Assembly: GCA_963703385.1 (NCBI GenBank)
Contig: OY969816.1
Location: forward strand, 1-64,000
Length of the DNA: 64,000 nucleotides
Direction: 5' to 3'
Source of the DNA: Rhodoblastus sp963703385
GTDB lineage: Bacteria; Pseudomonadota; Alphaproteobacteria; Rhizobiales; Beijerinckiaceae
The position numbers were made by a program, and so were the translations under genes. Of this stretch, positions 25,275 to 33,288 are shown in pieces (within the stretch, counting starts at the first letter, position 1; each line of letters starts with the position of its first letter). Under the pieces are notes generated by a model. It was not told where the DNA came from, ran no database searches, and worked only from the letters and a program-made list of their open reading frames with translations.

Positions 25275-25630
25275 GCTAATCGTTAGTAAATAGTTGTTTG
25301 GACGTAAGTTTCTTGCCAAATTCTTAGCGCCGGGACTAAAATGTCCTGCTTCGGAACAGGCGCGAAGGCGGCGTTAACCATTTTGGCGCCGCGGACGCGC
25401 CAGCTTTCGCCACGATTGTTTCTTCGCACGGCCCGAGCGGCGGGCGATTCTCCGGCGGGGACGATCTTTTCCGGACACCGGATTCCGCTTGGCCGCCAAA
25501 TTCATTGAAAAGCCGCAAGCGAGGGCCTATTGAAGAACGCCCGGCGCGCAAGGCCGAGACGGCCCCTCGCGGGCAGCGCATTTTCGGCGCCGGGCGTCGC
25601 GTCGTAGGAGTTTTGCGGGATTCCGCTGTG

Positions 25631-26833
25631 ATGAACGTTGGTTCGGAGCCTCTCAACAGCCTCGACCTGCCGGGAGCGCCGGAAAGCGGTCGCGTGGTCG
25701 TCGCCATGTCGGGCGGCGTCGATTCTTCGGTGGTCGCGGCCCTGCTCAAGGAGCAGGGCTATGACGTGGTCGGCGTCACCATGCAGCTCTATGACCATGG
25801 CGCGGCCGGGCACCGGCCGGGCTCGTGCTGCGCGGGCCAGGATATTTACGACGCCCGCCAGGCCGCCGCCCTGATCGGCGTTCCGCATTATGTGCTCGAT
25901 TACGAAACCAGGTTCCGCGACAAGGTGATCGACGCTTTCGCGCAGTCCTATGCCGACGGCGAGACGCCGATCCCCTGCGTGACCTGCAACCAGGAACTGA
26001 AGTTCACCGATCTGTTCGATGTCGCGCGTGATCTCGGCGCCGAGGCGCTCGCCACCGGTCATTATATTTCTTCGCGCAAGGACGGCGCGGGCCGCGCGCT
26101 TTTTCGCGCCCGCGATCCCGCCCGCGATCAGAGCTATTTCCTGTTCGCCACGACCCGCGAACAATTGCAGATGCTGCGCTTTCCGCTCGGCGAAATGACC
26201 AAGCCCGAGGTGCGCGAGCACGCCCGTCGCTTCGGCCTGCCCAACGCCGACAAGCCGGACAGCCAGGACATCTGCTTCGTGCCGACCGGGCGCTATTCCG
26301 ACATTGTCGAAAAGCTGGCGCCGCAGGCCGCCCAGCCCGGCGAGATCGTCCATGTCGACGGCCGCGTGCTGGGGCGCCATTCCGGGGTGATGCATTTCAC
26401 CATCGGCCAGAGGCGGGGACTCGGCCTCGGCGCGGCGGCGGCGAGCGCGGGCGAGCCGCTTTATGTGGTCAGGATCGACGCGGGAAAAGCGCGGGTCACG
26501 GTGGGGCCGCGCTCGGCGCTCGCCACCCGGCGCGTGGTGCTGCGCGACGTCAACTGGATCGGTCCCGGCGAACTGGAGGAGGCGGCGCGTTCGGGACGCG
26601 AGATCGCGGTGCGGGTGCGCTCGACCCGTCCGCCGGCGCCGGCGCTGCTGGAATGGCGCGACGGCCAGATCTGGGTCGAATTCGTCGATGACGAGAGCGG
26701 CGTCGCTCCCGGCCAGGCTTGTGTTTTCTATGACAGCGCCGAGCCGCGCGCCCGCGTTCTCGGCGGCGGCTTCATTCGCGGCGCCGAGGCGGCGACGTCC
26801 CCTGCGCCCGCTCCACGCGCCGCCGCCGGATGA
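25631..26833 (+). CDS. mnmA: tRNA-specific 2-thiouridylase MnmA
   Basis: A 400-residue enzyme that adds sulfur at uridine-34 of tRNA-Lys, -Glu and -Gln in the cytosol using ATP. The PP-loop is VVVAMSGGVDSSVVAALL at ~residue 21. The catalytic cysteines are in TPIPCVTCNQELKF (~117) and SQDICFVPTG (~215). The C-terminal tRNA-binding beta-barrel contains HFTIGQRRGLGLG and GQACVFYD. The ATG at 25631 follows GGGA by 10 nt. The frame is open upstream without conservation. The stop overlaps the following methyltransferase ATG (ATGA at 26830), so the two form a coupled pair. Confidence 0.96.
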   Translation: MNVGSEPLNSLDLPGAPESGRVVVAMSGGVDSSVVAALLKEQGYDVVGVTMQLYDHGAAGHRPGSCCAGQDIYDARQAAALIGVPHYVLDYETRFRDKVIDAFAQSYADGETPIPCVTCNQELKFTDLFDVARDLGAEALATGHYISSRKDGAGRALFRARDPARDQSYFLFATTREQLQMLRFPLGEMTKPEVREHARRFGLPNADKPDSQDICFVPTGRYSDIVEKLAPQAAQPGEIVHVDGRVLGRHSGVMHFTIGQRRGLGLGAAAASAGEPLYVVRIDAGKARVTVGPRSALATRRVVLRDVNWIGPGELEEAARSGREIAVRVRSTRPPAPALLEWRDGQIWVEFVDDESGVAPGQACVFYDSAEPRARVLGGGFIRGAEAATSPAPAPRAAAG

Positions 26834-27489
26834 GCGAAATTCGCCGCGAAATCGCGCAACTGGAAAATGCGCATATCGAGCAGGCCTATGCCCGCTGGGC
26901 GCCGGTCTACGATCTTGTTTTCGCAGCGATCATGGCGCCGGGGCGGCGCGCGGCGGTCGCCGCCGCGCAAAGGCGGGGCGGACTGATCCTCGACGTCGGC
27001 GTCGGCACCGGGCTTGAACTGCCGATGTTCGATCGAAAAGTGTCGGTTGTCGGCGTCGACCTTTCCGAGCCGATGCTGCGGCGGGCTCAAGGACGCGCCG
27101 CGCGCGAAAACTTGCGCCAGGTGGCCGGGCTTTGCGTGATGGACGCGACCCGGCTCGCCTTCCCGACCGGCCATTTCGATTCGGCGGTCGCGCCCTATGT
27201 GCTGACGGTCGTGCCGAACCCTGCGGCGACGCTCGACGAGCTGGCGCGGGTGGTGAAGCCGGGGGGCGAGATCGTCCTGGTCAATCATGTCGGGGCGGAG
27301 AAAGGTCCGATCGCCTGGGTCGAATCCTGGCTCGGCAAAAAATCCGCCTCGCTCGGCTGGCGCCCGGAATTCCCCTGGGCGATCCTCGGCGACTGGATCG
27401 CCGCCCGCCCGGGCGTGCGCCTCGTCGAGCGCCGCCGGATCGCGCCGCTCGGGCTTTTCACCCTGGCGCGGATCGAGCGGATGAGCTAG
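26830..27489 (+). CDS. SAM-dependent methyltransferase, PmtA-like
   Basis: A 219-residue class I methyltransferase. The SAM-binding motif I is LILDVGVGTGLELPMF at ~residue 52, followed by VVGVDLSEPMLRRAQGRA, and VVKPGGEIVLVNH at ~140 is the usual post-motif. The N-terminal YARWAPVYDLVF and the overall pattern match the Rhodobacter-type phosphatidylethanolamine N-methyltransferase PmtA, which makes phosphatidylcholine, a common alphaproteobacterial membrane lipid. The substrate cannot be proved from sequence, and ubiquinone-type methyltransferases look similar. Coupled to mnmA by a 4-bp overlap, with tRNA-Met 107 bp downstream. Confidence 0.75.
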   Translation: MSEIRREIAQLENAHIEQAYARWAPVYDLVFAAIMAPGRRAAVAAAQRRGGLILDVGVGTGLELPMFDRKVSVVGVDLSEPMLRRAQGRAARENLRQVAGLCVMDATRLAFPTGHFDSAVAPYVLTVVPNPAATLDELARVVKPGGEIVLVNHVGAEKGPIAWVESWLGKKSASLGWRPEFPWAILGDWIAARPGVRLVERRRIAPLGLFTLARIERMS

Positions 27490-27596
27490 GCGCGCTTCCT
27501 TGACAATCGGCTCGGGGGCGGACTATAGACCGCCCACTTGAAGCGCGGCGCGTCCGCGCATGAAGCACTTCGGGCGCGGCTTTGCCGCGCTTCGGG

Positions 27597-27673
27597 GGCG
27601 GAGTAGCTCAGCCGGCTAGAGCAGAGGAATCATAATCCTTGTGTCGGGGGTTCGAGTCCCTCCTCCGCTACCA
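27597..27673 (+). tRNA. tRNA-Met(CAT), elongator type
   Basis: A complete 77-nt tRNA. The acceptor is GGCGGAG/CTCCGCT with encoded CCA, the D-stem GCTC/GAGC, the anticodon stem GAGGA/TCCTT with loop ATCATAA (anticodon CAT), and the T-arm GGGGGTTCGAGTCCCTC. The sequence matches the Rhizobiales elongator tRNA-Met. A lysidine-type Ile tRNA also carries CAT but has a different body. The gene lies at the boundary between core genes and the region with the nitrogen-oxide genes, so it is a plausible integration site. Confidence 0.93.
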
Positions 27674-28282
27674 CTTAAAAATTTATCCGACCCGGACAGA
27701 TCGTGGTGAAAGCCAGAAGGATCTGAACGTGCGTGTCGGCGGCCAGATTGATCTTTGCGTCGGCTGCCATCGGACCTATGGCGTCGCCCCCGTCCGATAG
27801 CCCGATTTCGCCCAAGACTCGTGGTCGACGCCGACGTGCTGGGAGAGCCAGCCTATTGGCGGCTACGGCGCTGTATGCGGCGTTTTTCTATTTGAGACGA
27901 TCCACGACGTGGCGCTGATGATCGGCCGCGAGCGGATTGGCCGCCAGGCGAGCCCATCCGTCGGCGCCGAGACCGATCTCAGCCGGAACGGCAGCAACTG
28001 CCCTGCCGCTCGGGGATCAGTGGCGCAACCGGTTGGACGAGGGGCGAGCGTCGCTCGCGGTATACATCCATCGACAAATGGTGAAATGGCAATTGAAATA
28101 GCTATTCAGGCCTACATGTATCGATTGCGACAGGCATCAACTCACGCAGTAATGTGTTAGTTAGATATTTATACCAACATGATACGATATAACACTTGAT
28201 ATATGTTTCACAACCGCTGGTGTTTATTATATAACTTGGCGATTATTCGAATAATGTCTTGGCGTTGTGACATCCTGTTTAT
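27674..28282. other. Gene-free region after tRNA-Met, increasingly AT-rich
   Basis: About 610 bp in which I can support no gene. The first ~370 bp are GC-rich with short broken frames on the plus strand (for example a segment ending RLDEGRASLAVYIHRQ just before a stop near 28100), which look like debris of a lost gene. The last ~240 bp are strongly AT-rich, unlike the rest of the window. No second copy of the tRNA 3' end was noticed. Confidence 0.5.
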
Positions 28283-28296
28283 TTGACCTACATCAA
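28283..28296 (+). promoter_or_regulatory. Anaerobox (FNR/DNR site) upstream of the hybrid regulator
   Basis: TTGACCTACATCAA, i.e. TTGAC-N4-ATCAA, a near-perfect match to the FNR/DNR consensus TTGAT-N4-ATCAA. It lies 62 bp before the chosen start of the Crp/Fnr-LuxR-GGDEF gene, suggesting control by FNR-type regulators or autoregulation. Confidence 0.75.
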
Positions 28297-28357
28297 TTAA
28301 TCCCCAGCCAAAAGCTGTTATTTGGCGCGTAATTTCCCTTTGAAGAGAGGTGGTTGC

Positions 28358-29965
28358 GTGAACATGCATGGCCGTTTCGCGTCGACGCGCGCCCTCCTGT
28401 CTGAGGTCATGGGACCAGACTTCGCCGACCTTGTTGGAAAGAACCATTTGGCGCGAGCTTATCGTCGGGGTGAGATTATCTTCCAACAGGGTGATTTCGT
28501 CGAAGACTGCTTTTTTGTTATTGATGGCAGCGTAAAAATCTACCGCGAGCGGACAGATGGCGAGCATGTGGTTGTCTCCGTCTTTTCTGAAGGCGAAATC
28601 TATTTCGATCCGGCGATGTTCCTCGGCGATAGTTCTCATGTCAGCGCAGAGGCGGTTTCTCCCTCGCGCATTATACGGATAAGTGCCAAGTTCTTGCGCC
28701 GCGTCCTGGAGCAGCGCCCACTTCTAACCTTTGAAATTCTGGCCGCCATATCGGATCAATACATTCAGCTTATCGAGCAAATTGAACAACTCAAGGCTCA
28801 GTCTGTCACGCAACGGATCGCTGACTTTCTTTTAAAAATGCTGAAGACTTCGAGCGGGTTCGCGCAGTTGGTTCTTCCTTACGAAAAAGCCTTGATAGCG
28901 AACTACCTAGGCGCCAGGCCGGAAAGCTTTTCCCGCGCGCTGGTCAGGATGAGAGAAATTGGCGTACACGTTAGGCAAAACAACGTGCAGATCAAGGATA
29001 TAGGCAGGCTTATCGAACACGCCTGCTGGTCTGAACCGCAACATGGCGCGCGAAATGACGAAAGACGACTGGTGGAGCAACCGGAAGCGTTGCGACGCGT
29101 TTCCGCGTCAGTCAGCAGTAATAGGCGCCCCGCGCATCAATCCCCATCCGGCGCGGGCAACGAGCGTTTCAATCGGTTGAGCACGACGGAAACGAATGCT
29201 TTGGCGGGCCTTGCGAAAGGCCAAACGAACGAAATCCTTGCATTGGAACTTGGCGCCAGCAAACGAAGAATCGAGACGATTCGCGCAAGCATCTTGTCCA
29301 AAACTGGAGCGGAAAGCCGTTCGGAAATTGTTCGCGCATATTCATCCGACGACGGCGTTCGGCTTGCTGGCGCGACCGGCGAGGCTGGGCAACGAAGCTT
29401 CAATGCGGCCTTGGTCGCAGAATGGCGCAAAGCGATCCATTCCGGGTCGCCAATTTCATTGCTGTTGGTCAAGATCGGCCAGATTGAGCATTTCAATGCC
29501 CGCCAGCCCGCGCGCCAAGACGACGTCCTAACCGCGGTAAGCGGCGCTATGTCCGAGGTTGAGGAGGGCAGACGCAAATTGATCGCGCGCTATGGCGAGG
29601 ACTCGTTCGCAGTCGCTTTGCCCGAGACCGGCCAAGACGCCGCGAGAAAACTCGCCAAGAAGATCCGGCGCTCGATCGAAACGAGCGCCATCATTCATGC
29701 GCCGAACAGCGATAGCCAAAGGCTCGCGCCGAGTGTGGGCATGGCCACCATCACCCCGACCAGGGCGGACCGGGTGGAGAAGATCGTCTGCTTCGCCGAC
29801 ATCGCTCTTCATCGGGCGAGAACGTCAAGCGGCAGCCGTGTTCACGCTTTCCACGATGGCCCATCCTGTTCGAAGGCGAAAAGAAGTCCATCGGGCGGCA
29901 TAACGATTCCAATCATTGAATCGTCACATTGCGCGGAATGTCGCCGCGACGCGCCGCGCGCATAG
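28358..29965 (+). CDS. Hybrid regulator: Crp/Fnr + LuxR-type HTH + degenerate GGDEF
   Basis: A 535-residue fusion not usual for the Crp/Fnr family (~230 residues). Domains in order: a cyclic-nucleotide-type sensor domain (~30-120; YRRGEIIFQQGDFVEDCFFV); the dimer helix and Crp HTH (~138-225; TQRIADFLLK, LGARPESFSRALVRMREIGV), closest in the window to the DNR-like regulator at 49.4 kb; a LuxR/NarL-type HTH (~271-330; LSTTETNALAGLAKGQTNEI, RRIETIRASILSKTGA); and a GGDEF-like domain (~356-498). In the last, the active site reads RYGEDSF instead of RYGGDEF, so cyclase activity is doubtful. There are no N-terminal cysteines for an FNR iron-sulfur cluster, so NO or heme sensing of the DNR kind is more likely. 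The GTG at 28358 follows AGAGGTGG. An ATG at 28364 is an alternative. Confidence 0.82.
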   Translation: MNMHGRFASTRALLSEVMGPDFADLVGKNHLARAYRRGEIIFQQGDFVEDCFFVIDGSVKIYRERTDGEHVVVSVFSEGEIYFDPAMFLGDSSHVSAEAVSPSRIIRISAKFLRRVLEQRPLLTFEILAAISDQYIQLIEQIEQLKAQSVTQRIADFLLKMLKTSSGFAQLVLPYEKALIANYLGARPESFSRALVRMREIGVHVRQNNVQIKDIGRLIEHACWSEPQHGARNDERRLVEQPEALRRVSASVSSNRRPAHQSPSGAGNERFNRLSTTETNALAGLAKGQTNEILALELGASKRRIETIRASILSKTGAESRSEIVRAYSSDDGVRLAGATGEAGQRSFNAALVAEWRKAIHSGSPISLLLVKIGQIEHFNARQPARQDDVLTAVSGAMSEVEEGRRKLIARYGEDSFAVALPETGQDAARKLAKKIRRSIETSAIIHAPNSDSQRLAPSVGMATITPTRADRVEKIVCFADIALHRARTSSGSRVHAFHDGPSCSKAKRSPSGGITIPIIESSHCAECRRDAPRA

Positions 29966-30251
29966 CGGCAAGGCGGCGTGACCCGGCGATATTGCTCGCT
30001 TCGCGGCGATCGGGGAAAAATCTCCCTCTTCCGCCACCACTTGAAAATCAACAGCTTACGCCAGAAAGAGACCGCCCCAAGGCGGTTTTATGTTGCATTC
30101 CGTCGCAGCGATTTCCAAACCGGCGCGGCGATGCCGCGCGACATGGATCGTTTCTGGTCCTTCGGCGCAGAATCCATCGCCGTGCGATCGATCGCGCTTT
30201 GACCAGTTTTTCGAACGTGCTGGCATGACTCCGACCTGACGGCGGCCCGCC

Positions 30252-31955
30252 TCATTTCCAGGCCAGCGTGATCAGCAGGAGCACGACAAGCAACGCCGTG
30301 AGCGCCTGCCAGAAAATCAGCGGATTTTTTTCATAGAGCGATTTCTTGGCGCGTTCGGCGGGGCCGCCGCGTTGCGCGCCATTCTCGATTTCGAAGGCGA
30401 ATTCCAGCACGTCGCCATAGCGCTGCATCGGGTCCACGGCGATGGCCCTGGCGATCGCGGCGTCGAGCCAGGCGGGAAGGTCGGGCCGCCGCGCCGCGAG
30501 CGAGGCCGGACGCCCGAACCGCGGGTGGGAAAAAGGCTCGATCTCGCCATAGGGATAGCTCCGCGCGAACATCCGGTAGACCGTGACGCCGAGCGCGAAA
30601 AGGTCGGTCATTTCATCCCCCGCCGCGCCCGAAAACAGCTCCGGCGCCATATAGGACGGCGTGCCGGGAATGTCCTCGGCGGGAAAGTCCTCGCGTTGAG
30701 GCAGGCGCGCGACGCCGAGGTCGATCAGTTTGAGGCCGCCATCCTTGAGCAGCAGGACATTGTCCGGCTTGATGTCGCGATGGATGATGCGAGCGCGGTG
30801 GAGCACGGCGACGGCGCGGGCGATGCGTGTCGCGATCTGGGCGCCCTCGGCATAGGAAATGCGCGGGTCGCGGTTCAGCCGCCGCTCAAGGGTCTCGCCG
30901 TCGTAAAAGGGCATGACCGAATAGAGCCGGGTCTGGCGTTCGGGGAGCTGTTCGATCGTTTCGACGATCCAGGGGCTGCGCACGCGACCGGCGACGAAGG
31001 CCTCGTGGACGAAGGCGCGGCGAAAAGTTCGTTCTTTGGCGACGCGCGGCTGCGGGAATTTGATCACCACCTGAGCGCCGCCGCGCAGGTCCTGTGCGCA
31101 CATCAGCCGGCTGTAGCGGCCCTCGGACAGTTTTTCGCCGATCAGATAATCGTCGAGGATCGATCCGGTCTCGGGCGGCGGAAAGATCGGCAGATCGCCG
31201 AAGAAATCGCGCAATTCGTCGGCTTCCGGCGGCGGCGTGTCGAGAATGTCGACGATGAGCGCGGTGCAATTGTCGCCGCTGCCCGCATCGAGCGCGGCGG
31301 CGACGAGATCCTCCGCCGTCCGCTGCGGCGCGGCGCGCAGGCTGAGAATGTCGCGCAGCCGCTCGTCGCCGATCGCGCCATGCACGCCGTCGCTGCACAA
31401 AAGATAGCGCTCCAGCGGACGAAGGGTAAAGGACGCATGGTCCATCCGAACCGGGTCTTCCAGGCCCACGGCGCGGCGCAGCACGTGCCGCAGATCGCCG
31501 GGCCCCAAGACATGGTCCTCGGTCAGCTGCTCCAGCGCTTCCTCGTGGAAACGATAAAGCCGGCTGTCGCCGACATGGACGCAATGTCCGGAACGCCCCG
31601 AAAGGATCAAAGCGGTGAAAGTGGTCGCCATGCCGGCGCGTCGGGGATCGACGCGGCCCTGGGCGACGATCCACGAATTGATGGCGTCGAGCGAACGGGC
31701 GGCGGCCTGTTGCGCGCCCAGTGAACCGGGCAGGGAAAAATAGCCGTCGAGGAAGCCGCGGACCGCGAGTTCGGCCGCTTCGCGCCCGCCCGCATGGCCG
31801 CCAACCCCGTCGGCGACGACCGCGACCACATCGGGGCGCGAGTCCACACGAGACCTGCCGAAGCGCGCTGCGCCAAAGTCCTGATTGTCGGACCGCCGGC
31901 CGCACTCGGTGGCGAAGCCGATTTCGCAACGCAGTTCGTGGTCGAGACGGGTCAT
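30252..31955 (-). CDS. PP2C phosphatase - Ser/Thr kinase fusion, membrane-anchored
   Basis: A 567-residue bifunctional signalling protein. Residues ~1-245 are a PP2C phosphatase (ECGRRSDNQDF, VVAVVADGVGGHAGG, HVGDSRLYRF, LLCSDGVHG, GSGDNCTALIV) with its metal-binding aspartates. Residues ~265-530 are a Hanks-type kinase (ATP Lys in AQVVIKFPQP, catalytic loop IIHRDIKPDNVLLL, DLG in place of DFG, GTPSYMAPELFSG). One transmembrane helix at ~545-565 ends the protein, so both enzymes face the cytosol. Such fusions are often the last gene of bacterial nas operons, as here, 54 bp after the nitrate transporter. The target is unknown. It may tune nitrate uptake or reduction. Confidence 0.93.
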   Translation of the reverse strand: MTRLDHELRCEIGFATECGRRSDNQDFGAARFGRSRVDSRPDVVAVVADGVGGHAGGREAAELAVRGFLDGYFSLPGSLGAQQAAARSLDAINSWIVAQGRVDPRRAGMATTFTALILSGRSGHCVHVGDSRLYRFHEEALEQLTEDHVLGPGDLRHVLRRAVGLEDPVRMDHASFTLRPLERYLLCSDGVHGAIGDERLRDILSLRAAPQRTAEDLVAAALDAGSGDNCTALIVDILDTPPPEADELRDFFGDLPIFPPPETGSILDDYLIGEKLSEGRYSRLMCAQDLRGGAQVVIKFPQPRVAKERTFRRAFVHEAFVAGRVRSPWIVETIEQLPERQTRLYSVMPFYDGETLERRLNRDPRISYAEGAQIATRIARAVAVLHRARIIHRDIKPDNVLLLKDGGLKLIDLGVARLPQREDFPAEDIPGTPSYMAPELFSGAAGDEMTDLFALGVTVYRMFARSYPYGEIEPFSHPRFGRPASLAARRPDLPAWLDAAIARAIAVDPMQRYGDVLEFAFEIENGAQRGGPAERAKKSLYEKNPLIFWQALTALLVVLLLITLAWK

Positions 31956-32009
31956 GGCGGAACATGGGTAGCAGGATGGGCGGGGCGCGCAAGGCGCCCG
32001 CCGTTCACC

Positions 32010-33266
32010 TCAGATCCGCGCGCCGGAGACCGCGCCCCAGGTGGTGCGCCAGCGGCTCTTGACGAAAGTCAGGCCGGCGACTCCGAGCAGCGCCAGGACG
32101 GCGAAGAACAGAAAGCCCGCCATGAATCCGCCGGTCATGCCCTTGGAGGTCGCGAGCGCCTTGGCCAGGAAGAAGCCGCCGAGGCCGCCGGCAAAGCCGA
32201 CGAGACCGGTCATCACGCCGACCTCGTTGCGGAAGCGTTGCGGCAGGAGCTGGAACACCGCGCCATTGCCCATCCCTAGGCAAAGCGCGCCGGTCGAGAA
32301 CAGCAGGACCGCGAGCCAGGCGATCGGCGGCAAAGTCAGCAGCGACCAGCCGCCCGACGCCGGCGCCGGGCCGACCGGCAGCAGCGCGACGGCGAAATAG
32401 CAGGCGGCGACGACCATGAACATCGCCGACAAGGACTTCACGCCGCCGATTCTGTCGGCGATCGCGCCGCCGACCGGGCGGAAGGTCGAGCCGAAGAAGA
32501 CGATCATCGACACCATCAGGCCCGCCGCGACCGGAGTGGCGTGGAACTGGCTGACGAAATAGAGCGGCAAGGCCGAGGCGAGGCCGACGAAGCCGCCGAA
32601 GGTGATGAAATAGAAGAACATGAACCAGCGGCTGTCGGGATCGAGCAGCAGCTCGCCGTAGGTTGACAACGGAACGCGCTTGATCGAGCCGGGCGCGTCC
32701 TTGGCGGCGAAAATATAGAAGGCCAGGATCGCGAGCATGGGAACGAGCAGCGCGGCATAGACGCCGCGCCAGCCGAAATGTTCGGCGATCGAGGGCGCGA
32801 ACAAAGTATCGAGCACCACGCCCATATTTCCGGCGCCGGCAATGCCCATGACCACGCCCTGAAGCCGGGGCGGGTACCAGCGGCCCGCCTGAGGCAGAGC
32901 GACCGCAAAAGAGGCGCCGCCCAGTCCGAGAAGCGCGCCGAACACGGCGACCTCGGTCGGATTGCGCAGGCCGAACAGCCAGACCACGGCGCAAGCGGCG
33001 GCGACGACCGACTGGCCGAGCGCGCCGGTAAGCTTGGACCCGATGGTGTCGGCGAGAATGCCAAGGGGGATGCGCAGAATGGCGCCCGAAAGCACCGGTA
33101 TGGCGACCAGCGTCAGCTTCTGCTCGATCGGAATATTCATTTCCCTGGCGATATAGGCCATCAGCGGCCCGAGCGAGACCCAGGCCATGAAGCTGATGTC
33201 GAAATAGAGGAAGGCGGCGAGCAGGGTCGGCCAATGGCCGGATTTTTTCAATTGGGAGAGTCTCAT
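32010..33266 (-). CDS. Nitrate/nitrite MFS transporter (NarK/NasA type)
   Basis: A 418-residue major facilitator with ~12 membrane helices. Nitrate/nitrite porter features are FYFITFGGFVGLASALPLYF near the middle and two glycine-rich signatures (AGAGNMGVVLDTLFAP in the first half and GLVGFAGGLGGFFLAKAL in the second). MFS motif A is GILADTIGSK. It brings nitrate into the cell for assimilation. It starts 22 bp after the nitrate reductase gene and is followed by the phosphatase-kinase gene, all in the nirBD-nas operon. It is distinct from the respiratory NarK proteins at 56.8-61 kb. Confidence 0.93.
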   Translation of the reverse strand: MRLSQLKKSGHWPTLLAAFLYFDISFMAWVSLGPLMAYIAREMNIPIEQKLTLVAIPVLSGAILRIPLGILADTIGSKLTGALGQSVVAAACAVVWLFGLRNPTEVAVFGALLGLGGASFAVALPQAGRWYPPRLQGVVMGIAGAGNMGVVLDTLFAPSIAEHFGWRGVYAALLVPMLAILAFYIFAAKDAPGSIKRVPLSTYGELLLDPDSRWFMFFYFITFGGFVGLASALPLYFVSQFHATPVAAGLMVSMIVFFGSTFRPVGGAIADRIGGVKSLSAMFMVVAACYFAVALLPVGPAPASGGWSLLTLPPIAWLAVLLFSTGALCLGMGNGAVFQLLPQRFRNEVGVMTGLVGFAGGLGGFFLAKALATSKGMTGGFMAGFLFFAVLALLGVAGLTFVKSRWRTTWGAVSGARI

Positions 33267-33288
33267 GCGTTCAGCCTCGCGTTGACGA

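Noticed and set aside
27720..28160. Short plus-strand frames of 61-83 codons after tRNA-Met.
   Set aside because: They have no ribosome-binding site, no family pattern and inconsistent frames. They are described as gene debris instead.
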